64,000 bases of DNA from Asterella californica (Eukaryota > Streptophyta > Marchantiopsida > Marchantiales > Aytoniaceae): contig JAYKYS010000005.1 in NCBI GenBank assembly GCA_036924285.1, positions 8,680,001 through 8,744,000 of the forward strand. The letters are read 5' to 3'. The position numbers and the translations under genes were made by a program. Shown here piece by piece: positions 53,986-64,000 of this stretch (position 1 is its first letter; the number at the start of each line of letters is the position of its first letter). Under the pieces are notes generated by a model. The model was not told where the DNA came from and did no database searches. It saw only the letters and a program-made list of their open reading frames with translations.

Positions 53986-56900
53986 AATTAAATTTTGTGT
54001 CTCTGGCAATCGAACAAGTCCACCACTTCAGTTTTCGTCTGACAAACTTCAATCTAACACCTAGCAGCGCAGATATTATGCTGACTACGCAGGCAGTAAT
54101 ACAGAAAGTCACCCAACTTCATGGCATGGCATTTCAATCGTACTCATATTCAAATAATCAGACACGAAATCTCCTCTTACTATGTTTGCCACTTAACAGT
54201 TGAAACTCAAGATCAGCTTGGGTTCAACTCTATGAGTGGCTTGGCTCAAATGGGCTGTCATCTGTGATTTCGGGTGCTACATATACTTCCCTTTTCAGTC
54301 CTCTGGTCGTACACGCTGGTCACGTGGATAAACATCAGAGTGAAAATCTTCATCTGACGTGCCAACGTTTCCACGTATTCTTCAGGAGACAGAGCACTGA
54401 TTCTGCTGCAAGATGCTTTCGACATGCATGCTGTATGCTGGACCTCGGGCATGGGAGTTTCATGATGAGATTCGTATACGCAGTAAACAGCTAATTATAA
54501 GTAAGCTTACGGGATGCAGGTGAACAAAAGTCCAGCCCTCCTTTGTGTTTGGAAAGACCTGATTTACAAGCAGTGAGGCTCACTGTGGTCCTGTCCTCTA
54601 GATCTGATCCTGCGGCTGCCTCGCCATTTTTAGTGCCATGAATCGATCGTGGTCATGAGTTCTTCCTACGGTCTCTCGTGGCTCTAGTCTGCGTGTCAAC
54701 GAGATACATACGGAAAGACTGCCGTACGAGCTCCCTCCTCAAGAACCGAGATCGTGCATAGAACCTTTGATCGCTGATCACGAACATTCCCAAGACCTTC
54801 AATCAAAGATCCAAGAAGGGGGTTCTACGGGCCTACGAGCTGCTGCAGATGGGCCTTCATGATCAGGTTCATCAATCTCAAGTAAGCAGAGCAAGCAAAA
54901 GCGAAGAATGGGTGAGCAAGAAAACACTAAAAGGCGCTATTTGCCCTCAATGGCGATGGGAATTCTTGATATCCACTCCATCGCTTCACGTAAGAAACGC
55001 CGCTCTGCATCGGCGCCAGCCTAGCCAGCTTAGCCTTGAATCTGTTGGTTTATGGGTTCGTTATCGCTGATGATCCACAGCGGACGCTTACTGATCAACT
55101 ACTTTGACTCCGAGCCGGATGTAGTTTTAGTTGGCAGCCTTTCGTGTGTTTGAACGATGATTAAATCGCACACATGCAAATATATACGCATCCGGAGATC
55201 AATTGCATAGCATGACTGACGAGCAGAGAGGAAGTCGTTACCCTCCAATCTATCAGATCCTAAAACCGAAAGCCGCTATATAGGTCCAAACTTCAAAGGA
55301 TGCAGACCACGTTTGTGTAATCGACTTTCCAATGTGGTGAAGAAATCTAACACTGTAGATTTTGAGCATTGATAACATTGTTTAACATCGATAACATTGA
55401 AGAATCCTTAATTTGTCCTCAACATACATGCTCATGTTAATTTGCGGACAGCTACGTTCCTTTCATGAGTAGAAGATCATTCCTTTACCTCTCTCTGATT
55501 TCTGCAGTTCCCTTTCAGTCTACAAGGCTTAGCCATCAAAGAACGAACTACTTAAACTAAGCATGGGACAGTATTAGTCTTCAACGCTTCAGGCTAGCGT
55601 TACTGCGGCTATCCGTCATTCTGCTTGTTGGCCTTCGGCAACGTCGCCTGAACTCCAAGATCTCGCGATATGGATCTCAGTCAACATGCTTATGTGTCGT
55701 TTGATCAACGGCCTGCGAACCGTCCTTGTGGATAGCATAGAGAAATCGATGCGAAGACGAATTTGAGTATGAAACCTGTAACTACCACCAGCAGACGGCC
55801 ACACGTTTCGCCTTCCCTTAAACGAAACGTTTGAAGAGAAAGAGCAACATGCGGGAAAAACAGGAGCCAATGTACGAAGGCACGGTCACTCGTTGAAAAG
55901 CTTACAAGCCTTAGGTCAGATTATACACAGTGGTCATTGATTCATTTTGAAACTCCGTGCTTACTAACCTTTCTTGTGATTCTATACAGGAGTCACAAAA
56001 ATGCTCTGAGGCTCGGGAAGTTAGTTCTTAAGGATCTTAAATTTCTTGGAACCGATCGTCTCCTTGTGGCGGAATCGCAAACGCACTCCATGTCGGGCAG
56101 ATCTGCAGATGCAACGTTTCAGGACACGAAATTCTAGCTCTTAATCACACCAACTTCAAGACCGACACTAACACCCTTGGAAGGACGAATGCTATAATTG
56201 CGTATCGGGGGCTAGTACCGTATGGGTTATTCAAGGCTAAAATCGAATTTGGATATGGTATGATTTCGTATGTTCCTACTGCACAACGCAAATAAAGAAA
56301 ACTTTGGGAGACCTCTACGGTACAGGACGTGCATTAACTTTGCAAAGTACCCCGATCGTAATCTCATGCGCGTTGCAAGCCTGGTTGGGTGCGACCTGGC
56401 AGGCATCTACTGGAATTGATCGAGTTTAATGAACGTAACTGTGAGACACGAGCAGGTGAGAACAGCAGCAGCTACGTACCTGTTACCTTCAAGAGGTGTG
56501 ACCAGAGTACTCCAGAGCATGGCTGCAGGGGGAGCAGGAGAGAAATGAGACGTCAAAGAGTGTGCACGATCAAGGTACGCAGACTTCAGAGAGCTTGGGA
56601 ACGCGGCAAGGAATACGCCTAGAGAAACAAGATTTACTGGAGGCAAGAGCACGTTATAATTATGGCCTGCATCGAGAGAGGATTCATGAGAACGTGCACT
56701 TTCCGTGGCCGTGCCTACTCTTTTGTCGCGCTCTTACTTCGTGTCCACTGTTGTGGGCGCTGCTGTTCGAACCTTCATGTTTGATTTCTCACCTTCCGAT
56801 GCTAATCTGACGGTGCAGAAAATTTTCTTCTGATCTTTTCTCTATTTTGACTCTAATACCCTGAGGCTGCCAGTAATTATCGGGACTAAACGTTAAGAGA

Positions 56901-57835
56901 AATCACACTTGATTCTGAGTGTATATGAATCCATCGACCCGGGACAGTTGCTTACACGTGAAAGAATGTTGTTCTGAGCAGGTCAAGAGTTCCCCTCGAA
57001 TAGCAGGAGGATTCTGTCAAGAGTTCTACGTGACATCGGCGATACCGTCCTTCTTTAAGCTGTTGGGTGACTTTTCTTCCGTGTCATGGACTTCTGGATC
57101 GATGATTTTCATGATCATGTTCATCGCTGGCAAATTAATATAGCGGTTCTGAAGTGCATACATGAAATGAGGACGAGAGACCTCCAACGAATTAAACTCC
57201 AAGGTTAACTTTGCAGTGTCTGAGTTGCGTCGTTGAGGCAGAAGTTCATAATATGCATAATCATGTTTTGGCCTCTCCTGTTTACTCCTCATAGAAATTC
57301 AACACGAAGCTGGGAGTCACTGAATTTCGGTGCTGAGGCAGAAGTTCAGATTAATCATGTTTTTGGCTGATTTCACCAGCCTTTCTTTACTCACGGCTTT
57401 GCGACTCTCACTTCGCTTGCTTGTCAACAGCACTTGATCGGTTTTACCTCTCCCTAGCTACCTCTCTCAGAGCAGACTCTCCTCTCTACGACCATAAAAG
57501 CATCTTTTTATGTGCTATGTACGAACCAAGGACTCCAGAATGTTGAAACTCAAAACCCGAAAGCTTCGTTGAATATCTACTGCTTATCGTGTACCCATCT
57601 AGCAAGCACGAGAAGAAATACAGGCCCTCAGACAGCGCTAGCATGGTGCTTCCGACATCGAGAATCCGTATTTATCCACAATCTTCACTTCCTCTGTGGC
57701 ATCAGAACCGGTACCGTCCGCGTACGTGAATATCTAATCTGTTAGCATGGTTCGTGTCTTGGTGGTCTTTGAATCGACTCGAGGAAATGTGTTGTTTGAT
57801 GGACCAGGTTAGCTGAATCAACATCAGCCACGAAC
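53986..57835. promoter_or_regulatory. Intergenic region between divergent GMD genes
   Basis: 3.85 kb between the two start codons, presumably holding both promoters and any 5' untranslated introns. No coding exon is supported. Short frames (for example 55,616-55,870 minus and 56,389-56,622 plus) lack motifs. A sequence resembling a splice acceptor (GATGGACCAG, then GTTAGCTG) ends about 25 bases before the copy-2 ATG. It may mark the 3' end of a leader intron (inference). I saw no obvious inverted repeat extending the gene duplication into this region. Confidence 0.4.
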
Positions 57836-58897
57836 ATGGCGGAGGTACCTGCTGTGCCTATCAAGAAGGCGCTCATCACGGGTATCACGGGACAGGACGG
57901 TTCATACCTGGCAGAATTCCTGCTGAGGAAAGGTTACGAGGTACATGGCATCATCCGTCGTTCATCGAACTTCAACACGCAGCGACTTGAGCACATTTAC
58001 ATAGACCCGCACAAGTCCAGCGCGCGCATGAAGCTGCACTATGGAGATCTGACTGACGCATCTGCATTGAGGAAATGGGTCGACGGCATCTGTCCAGACG
58101 AGGTGTACAATCTGGGAGCCCAGTCTCACGTCGGAGTGTCGTTCGAGAACCCTGACTACACAGCCGATGTCGTGGCCACAGGAGCTTTGAGGCTCCTCGA
58201 GGCAGTGAGAGTTCACATCGAGACCACCGGCAGGCAAGTGAAGTACTACCAGGCAGGATCTTCGGAAATGTACGGAGCCACTCCTCCTCCTCAAGATGAG
58301 AACACTCTTTTTCATCCCCGCAGTCCGTATGCGGTTTCCAAAGTGGCCGCTCACTGGTACACTGTCAACTACAGAGAGGCATACGGATTGTTCGCCTGCA
58401 ATGGCATTCTATTCAACCACGAGTCTCCGCGCAGAGGAGAGAACTTCGTCACCCGTAAAATTACCAGAGCCTTGGGAAGAATCAAGGTCGGTCTCCAAAA
58501 TAAACTATATCTTGGGAACCTGAAGGCTTCCAGAGATTGGGGATTCGCCGGAGACTATGTGCAGGCCATGTGGCTCATGCTACAGCAAGACAAACCTGAT
58601 GACTACGTCGTTGCAACAGAAGATTCTCACACCGTCGAGGAATTCCTGGAAGAGTCCTTCGGATATGTGGGTCTCAACTGGAAGGATCATGTTGAAATCG
58701 ATCAAAGGTACTTCCGGCCGTCTGAAGTGGACAACCTGAGAGGTTCATCTGCAAAAGGCAGAGAGAAACTTGGCTGGCAACCGACGATCAACTTCAAGCA
58801 ACTAGTTCATATGATGGTTGCTTCCGATTTGGAGGCAGCTAAGCGCGAGAAGGTGTTGGCTGAGCACGGTCATATCTCACCCCAGCAGCAGCCCTGA
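57836..58897 (+). CDS. GMD2: GDP-D-mannose 4,6-dehydratase, copy 2
   Basis: An intronless 353-residue protein starting at ATG 57,836 ([16 protein letters not shown]). It has the same motif set as copy 1: [63 protein letters not shown]. It differs from copy 1 mainly at the N-terminus, in the linker before it, and at scattered surface positions (for example KDHVEID against KHYVEVD, and [13 protein letters not shown] against [13 protein letters not shown]). All catalytic and cofactor residues are present. It catalyses the same dehydration step toward GDP-L-fucose. The nucleotide sequences differ at many third positions, so this is an old duplicate kept by selection and not a recent copy. Confidence 0.97.
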   Translation: MAEVPAVPIKKALITGITGQDGSYLAEFLLRKGYEVHGIIRRSSNFNTQRLEHIYIDPHKSSARMKLHYGDLTDASALRKWVDGICPDEVYNLGAQSHVGVSFENPDYTADVVATGALRLLEAVRVHIETTGRQVKYYQAGSSEMYGATPPPQDENTLFHPRSPYAVSKVAAHWYTVNYREAYGLFACNGILFNHESPRRGENFVTRKITRALGRIKVGLQNKLYLGNLKASRDWGFAGDYVQAMWLMLQQDKPDDYVVATEDSHTVEEFLEESFGYVGLNWKDHVEIDQRYFRPSEVDNLRGSSAKGREKLGWQPTINFKQLVHMMVASDLEAAKREKVLAEHGHISPQQQP

Positions 58898-60043
58898 AGT
58901 CCTCTCTGAGAAACTCTGAGATCAGTGATTCTTCCGTGAATTATGAAAGCGGGATTTGAGCTGAGGTCTCGGAGATTTGGATTTTACCATTTCTAGCTTG
59001 ACTAGAAGCCATCAGCAGGAGACAACTTGTAGCAGCTGTTCAAAACTAGATGAATTTACTCCTCGTCAAGTGTGCAAAGAAAGAAGCAGTTAGTGAATAT
59101 GTGTGTGGCTCGGCAGTAGAGGAATTCTTCACAAGCCCTCATGACCATTTACCGATCATGACACTAGGGAATCAGGTTCACATGATGCAGAAAGTGCATC
59201 ACAGCAAGGTTAAAAGCCGCCAATTTGTGAGTGAGCGGAATGAGGTGGGACTTCAGGCAATAATTTCATTTACGCAGACACAAAGAATCCGCCACAGTAG
59301 CGCTTTAGGAGCCACCTGCTGTTCATGTCAGATGCGATTCGCCTGTCTCCAAAATTTTACCAGTTACCGTCCATGTTAGTCTATTTCAGAAACTCAGATT
59401 CCTTCAGGCATTTGCAAATAGTACGGTCCCATACTCAGTATCAGATGTCACCAATAATGTTTGCTGGAACCAAAATTTAATGTTTCTTAGTAGCAATGAT
59501 CAAGTTGAAGGTATTCATGTCGAGACATGTGACATCAACAAACTTCCGTATGATGACAGATGCAATCTAACGAACAGTTGTAGCAACGATTCTACACTCG
59601 CCCTATACAAATAAAACTAAATACACAAAGAATACACTCCCCAGATTTGAGAGGTGCAGATGGAAGGACAGTTTTGATACAGTTTGTACCTCATGAAGAT
59701 GGATTTGAGAGGTGCATGAGTTGAAGGGGGCTGCACCAAGTCCCCATTATGCAGAAAAGTACTCCATATTTACTCCTTTGCCAGTATAAACGCGTGGCTG
59801 TTTCCATTGTACCAGAAATTATATATGAACAAGCTACTAATTAGAACTTGAATCCCAGTTGCAAGGTTATAAGGTATACAAATCAGCATACGCATTAAAA
59901 CAAAAATCAAGCTGATGGCTCCATAAATTGCACAAAAGCTCAAGCTGAACTTCTACGTATACAGACAGATTGAATCACCCATCTACATGTGAAGAATTTG
60001 CCGTGGAAAATGGTTTAGCATCATACTGGAGATCTTATGAACA
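58898..60043. other. 3' flank of GMD copy 2
   Basis: No gene supported. The plus frame 59,050-59,379 lies in the probable 3' untranslated region and has no motif. GGATTTGAGAGGTGCA-type sequence occurs twice (about 59,645 and 59,700), a short local duplication. Confidence 0.45.
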
Positions 60044-60244
60044 TCACGTAGAAGATGCTTTAATATCCTGATATTGGGCAATAGGTCTTCTACATACATT
60101 CCTCATAGTTTGTTTGAATCCTACATTCTTGAGATCACTAGAAGTTTCTATGTCTGCTGCAAACTTGTAAGCCGGTCCCTTCTCTTTCTCTTGGGCAGTA
60201 AACCGTCTACCAGTAATCGTTGGCTCTTGTTGAGATCTATGCAC
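60044..60244 (-). pseudogene. Gypsy gag-pol spacer fragment
   Basis: The minus-strand reading AQEKEKGPAYKFAADIETSSDLK closely parallels the spacer of the full-length element at 33,550-33,615 (QKEKGKPAAYKLQSDIEAS). About 80 bases are clearly related; the rest is unrelated or eroded. It is an isolated scrap of the same family. Confidence 0.6.
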
Positions 60245-60897
60245 GTTAAAAATAATAACTAAATAATATGGTTTTCAGTTTTGGAAGTTCTAAATTTATT
60301 ATTAAATTATCTAATATTTGGATATCAATAGTCTAAATATTAAAATCAAAAAACTCCAAGTATGTGTATGAATTTCAATAATACTTTTTCTATGATAACA
60401 AAATGTATGTACTCGTTGGATATAACAAATATGTACATACCACAACATAAGATGTAGATGCCTGAATAACAAGTGAATGATTATCAATGAAGTTTAAATT
60501 AAATTAAATTAATCATTAGATACTATTAAATTAATCATAAATATATATTGATATACTATTATGACAAACGATTCCAGAATCCATATTTAATTCAAATTAA
60601 CAATTTAAGAACGCAAAATAATCATTTTTTTCTTTCGTCGAGTGAGGGATGAGAATAAAAGTGCATGTCGAATTTTCCATCCCCCCTATTCATTTCCTTT
60701 CTGTTCTCTTTAAATCCTTTAAATTCTCGTCCTCTAGTTTGTCTTTTAAATCATATCCCCCCTACTCATTTCTTTTCCACTCCTTTATATTTATACGGTC
60801 ACCTCTAGTGTGCTAGAGGATTTTTAGTATTAAATTATTTATGAATATATTTAAAATATAATATATTGATATAAAATTATTAAAAGAAGTCTGGAAT
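60245..60897. other. AT-rich region without gene
   Basis: Very AT-rich. CCCCCCTA(T/C)TCATTTCNTTTC occurs twice (about 60,680 and 60,755), a small tandem duplication of about 75 bp. No coding potential was seen. Confidence 0.45.
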
Positions 60898-60902
60898 TCA
60901 TG

Positions 60903-60978
60903 TGAAACTTGTCCTAGTCAGCCAGAGGATGATAATGGTGCAGGAAAAAAATGCATAAAAATGTATATTTATCTACTT
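60903..60978 (+). repeat. Inverted duplication, left copy
   Basis: GTGAAACTTGTCCTAGTCAG and the following bases to about 60,978 (TGCATAAAAATGTATATTTATCTACTTTG) match, with an internal length difference, the reverse complement of 62,392-62,470. Both copies keep the same open frame (KLVLVSQ...KCIKMYIYLL), so a coding segment was duplicated in opposite orientation about 1.4 kb apart. Confidence 0.75.
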
Positions 60979-61849
60979 TGTGAGTCCGGGTTTAAGTTAC
61001 ATTGGTTAGATGACTTGAACATCAAAGATAAATAGACAGCTACCAAAATTGATAAAATGAGTGATACAAAATTGTATGAAACATAAATCACCATGAAATA
61101 CGTGATTGAAAATAATTAATTACCACAACAGGTTTAAAGAAAACTTAAGCAATTTACAAAAGTTACTCCAATATGGAGTAAAGATCACTCCGATATGGAA
61201 TAATTTATTTTGAATAAAAGAACAAATTTATAAAAGAATTTATTGTTAACTTTCTTGTGGAAAAGATAACTAGGTTCGAAGATATCATACTGATTTCGAG
61301 GTTTTGATCCTCCTTCCATTGATAATGCTCGAGCCTACGATAAACTTGTAAGGGAGGTTAATCGAATAATTGATCTAAAGATTTTAAAATTGACAAATGA
61401 AAGAAAAAGAATATTTTCTCTTTTTGTTATTTCAGATAGCTTTCTATCGTCTAGTCTAGGAGGGAACTCGTATCTATCACTCTCCGATATTTTATTTTTT
61501 TAGGATGCACCACAATCAATATTCTGAATTTACTCTAGGTCTACTGTCTTCCAGAAAGATAGAATGTACAAAAGCTGGAATGTCGATACTAGACGGAAGT
61601 TTTTCTAAATATGACCACAAGAGTTTGAGAAGATAATCATCGTATGTAGATAATCACCATAATCTACATACGTTTTCGGATGTACAGAAGATCATAAAGG
61701 ATTCAATATTGTCATTTGAGGTTCATGATCTATCACTAAGGTGTTAAACACATTATTCTTGAGATATTTTTCCCAAATGGATTGAATGTTTTTGAGGTAT
61801 ACATGTTTGGATATTTTATTTGAAGTCTTACGTGTATCAATGGAAATAA

Positions 61850-62470
61850 CTAAACAATGTCGACCGTACTAGACAAACTGAAGGTTTCTCTGTTCACCAT
61901 CGTTAACAGAAAATTCACTTGGTACTTCATGTTGTTCTTCAAATCATGAGACCATATCAGGATATCGAAATATCGAGAACATTTTGATAAAACCCAATCT
62001 GCAAGAAGACATTTCCAGCATACATATTTTCCCACCGTGTCTGTGATGAGCAACTCGTTATGATCGCAAGAATGTTGAAGGTCCGCTGATAAAAGTAAAC
62101 CCTCCAGAGAGAAAACAAGTAATTTTTGTGGCATGTAGATCATACCTAGCACGAAGTTATGTCCATCCTTACTACACAGTTTTGTGGATGGTCCAATAGC
62201 ACCGGTTGCGATGGTAATCGCTGACTGTTCTTTTGAAGATATCAAGGTTTTCCTCCGTTGAAGAAAAAATTCACCTGCAAACTTAATACAAGCGGGAACA
62301 TTATCAACATGTATAATACAGCAACCAAGATGACTACAATTTTTAGCATCACAAAAGTATTCAACGGAGAACAACTTTGAGCTTTTGCAAGACTCTCGAA
62401 GTAGATAAATATACATTTTTATGCATTTTATCATGCTCCATTTTATCTGGCTGACTAGGACAAGCTTCAC
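61850..62470 (-). CDS. Unrecognised 206-codon ORF with Cys/His-rich spacing
   Basis: The longest open frame at this end of the window. It opens at a GTG; the first ATG is at about 62,434 (MIKCIKMYIYLLRESC). Cys/His residues cluster twice. The first cluster is FCDAKNCSHLGCCIIHVDNV (about residues 40-59). The second is SCDHNELLITDTVGKYVCWKC (about residues 134-154), a C-x-H...C-x2-C spacing that could bind zinc. Between them are GEFFLQRRKTLISSKEQSA and LGMIYMPQKLLVFSLEGLLL. I do not recognise the family. The context (inverted duplication at its 5' end, AT-rich DNA, acidic ORF fragments upstream on the same strand) suggests part of a transposon or a decaying larger gene. Function unknown. Confidence 0.4.
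   Translation of the reverse strand: MKLVLVSQIKWSMIKCIKMYIYLLRESCKSSKLFSVEYFCDAKNCSHLGCCIIHVDNVPACIKFAGEFFLQRRKTLISSKEQSAITIATGAIGPSTKLCSKDGHNFVLGMIYMPQKLLVFSLEGLLLSADLQHSCDHNELLITDTVGKYVCWKCLLADWVLSKCSRYFDILIWSHDLKNNMKYQVNFLLTMVNRETFSLSSTVDIV
62392..62470 (-). repeat. Inverted duplication, right copy
   Basis: Partner of 60,903-60,978. It covers the first 26 codons of the ORF at 61,850-62,470. The two copies differ by a short indel (PEDDNGAGKK against IKWSM) and substitutions. Confidence 0.75.
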
Positions 62471-62569
62471 GCTCTTCTGAGCAAGACGCCTTTACATGAG
62501 ATACAACCTGAACCGCTTCTATATTGACTCAACTGTCTCTACAGCTTGTATACTTTTTTTCATTCTGAA

Positions 62570-62766
62570 AAATAATTGGCTCTATAGCTGCAGCTACGGC
62601 TTGAACGTCGACCTCCACATTCTCATCAGTTTTTACATCAACGATCTTTGGGTCTGCAGTAGTAGAATAAACAAGAAACAACTGGCTCTATAGCTGCAGC
62701 AACGGCTTGAACGTCTCTGCCTTCCTCATTCTCTTCAACGACCATTAGTCTGTAGTAGTAGAATGG
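62570..62766 (-). repeat. Tandem duplication encoding a repeated peptide
   Basis: Two units of about 110 bp (about 62,570-62,675 and 62,680-62,766) share GGCTCTATAGCTGCAGC and GGCTTGAACGTC. On minus both read DVQAVAAAIEP (followed by VVS or IIF), preceded by acidic residues (VVEENEEGR, KTDENVEV). The frame is preserved between units, which suggests a coding repeat of a larger protein, although stops separate the units. Confidence 0.65.
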
Positions 62767-63205
62767 TCAACTTGACTGCAGAAGCCTTCAACAACATCTG
62801 AGGAGCATTTAACATCTGTTCTACATGTTAGTCTTCTCTACACTTGGTTTCTCAAGGCCAGAGCTAATATCAGCATTAAGAGCACCAACGGTTCTCTCTA
62901 TGAGTACGGTTGGAAATAGTACACTATGAAAGTCTATTGTTTTCCCTACCTCACGACTATGATTGTCTACATACAGGCTCTTAGTCTCAGTTGTAACCCC
63001 TTTGAAAAGTGTACTGATCTTCTTTTGAGAATATGTTGTCATGATAGGCTGTCTTGGTGGTTCCTGAGTTTCACACAAACATTTCCAAACGGAGATTTAG
63101 ATTTCATATATCCTTTAAACTTAGTCTAAGATAAAAGTTGAGAATACAATGAAATAAATATTTTGGAACAGAGGTTTAGACTTAAAAAATATTTGCAAGT
63201 GAGAG

Positions 63206-64000
63206 TTAATGACATTTCCACTGTGTCTTTAGAATCCTCGATTTTGAATTCGAGTCTTTAACAAAAAGTATTAAAATAAGGACTAGAAATTTGCTAAGTC
63301 TACTCGGAAGCTCTTCTTTGTCCTCTTCGTCCTTGTCATCGCTGCTCTTGTCACTGTCAGTCTTAGTGGCATTTTCATCTTGTCCGAGATCTCCGTCATC
63401 GCCTTTTCTATTGTCAGCACCTTCACCTTGTGACAAGAGAAAAGATATTCTTTCGTATCGGGATATTAGATTGAGCTGAACCGCCGCCTTGCTGATAGTT
63501 CTCAAAACCATGCACATAAGCATTGGACCCAAGCATGAGAAGTTTTCCTTCCTTTACTTCTTTGCTGCCCTCCTCTTCTTCGACTTCTTCATCATCTTGA
63601 ATATTTTCCAAAGCGTTATCTTTTTTCTCTTCTACTAGTTCTATTGGTCTAGATGAATACCGATCTGCGTACATCTTCATCCACAATGAAGTGGACAGAC
63701 TATGGATAAGTAGACTATGTATAAATGAACTCAAAAATCTATACTCATCGTTATTCTTTGCAAATGAAGCAACCTGTCTATCCAACCTCAAGCCAACTCG
63801 CAAGCCTATCTCCCTTGTGAAAATATCCACTATTATACTCCCTTTGTCTGATCACCTTAGTATCAGCTCTTGGATATCCGAATTCCTCTTGCAGAATGGA
63901 TGAACAAGATCTGTTTTAACCTTCAGCTTCTCGTCTTCGTCAGCCAAGTTCCAAAAAGGTGCTATATGCAACGTGTTAATTAGCTCCTCATCCTGACATC
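63206..64000 (-). pseudogene. Acidic ORF fragments continuing past the window
   Basis: On minus, a frame enters from beyond 64,000 (DEELINTLHIAPFWNLADED), meets a TGA at about 63,855, and continues in the same frame as FTREIGLRVGLRLDRQVASF, FLSSFIHSLLIHSLSTSLWM, then a highly acidic stretch (EDDEEVEEEEGSKEVKEGK-like) to 63,423. An adjoining frame (63,532-63,206) is also acidic (NATKTDSDKSSDDKDEEDK). A globular head followed by an acidic tail is seen; no family is recognised. It may belong with the ORF at 61,850-62,470 to one decayed transposable element or gene. Confidence 0.4.

Overview
The window reads as nuclear DNA of a land plant, most likely of bryophyte grade (inference). The reasons are multi-exon genes with short GT-AG introns, intronless plant-type GDP-mannose 4,6-dehydratase genes, a plastid 23S rRNA fragment inserted in nuclear DNA, and dense, mostly decayed Ty3/gypsy elements. 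One gypsy element carries a captured cytosine methyltransferase, a combination reported before in charophyte algae. There is no bacterial-style operon, CRISPR array or canonical tRNA gene.

Layout. Positions 1-13,800 are nested and rearranged retroelements: gypsy integrase pieces and an inverted LTR (1-2,740); a minus-strand coiled-coil gag-like remnant (about 3,500-6,640); and a plus-strand gypsy element (about 6,880-12,890). That element encodes, in order, a C5-cytosine methyltransferase, reverse transcriptase (RT), RNase H, integrase and a terminal PHD-like finger. Its RT is split by a 1.5-kb LTR-like insertion. Positions 16,294-19,752 hold an 11-exon minus-strand gene for a metallo-beta-lactamase-fold hydrolase, with a dead tandem copy of one exon inside an intron. 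Positions 20,400-29,400 are AT-rich and carry a tRNA-derived SINE, foldback structures and a 5'-truncated non-LTR retrotransposon with a restriction-like endonuclease domain (about 25,560-27,400).

Positions 29,886-40,164 are a complete-length but frame-broken gypsy element with two 2-kb LTRs and ACGT target duplications. A 230-bp insertion with a 39-bp plastid 23S rRNA match splits its integrase. A related solo LTR at about 41,499-43,090 is also flanked by ACGT. Positions 46,624-49,009 hold a 5-exon minus-strand ABHD18/DUF2048-type alpha/beta-hydrolase gene. Positions 52,906-58,897 hold two head-to-head intronless GMD paralogues (first step of GDP-L-fucose synthesis) around a 3.85-kb intergenic region. 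Positions 60,000-64,000 are AT-rich and contain a gypsy gag fragment, an inverted duplication, a 206-codon ORF with Cys/His-rich spacing, and acidic ORF fragments on the minus strand that run out of the window.

The four intact-looking host genes (metallo-hydrolase, ABHD18-like hydrolase, two GMDs) belong to no shared pathway except the GMD pair. The exon structures were rebuilt by hand: every junction keeps the reading frame and uses GT-AG, but none is confirmed by transcripts. The standout is the gypsy element carrying methyltransferase and PHD-like modules. It is clearly a fossil here, with many stops and some frameshifts, but intact relatives probably exist elsewhere in the genome.
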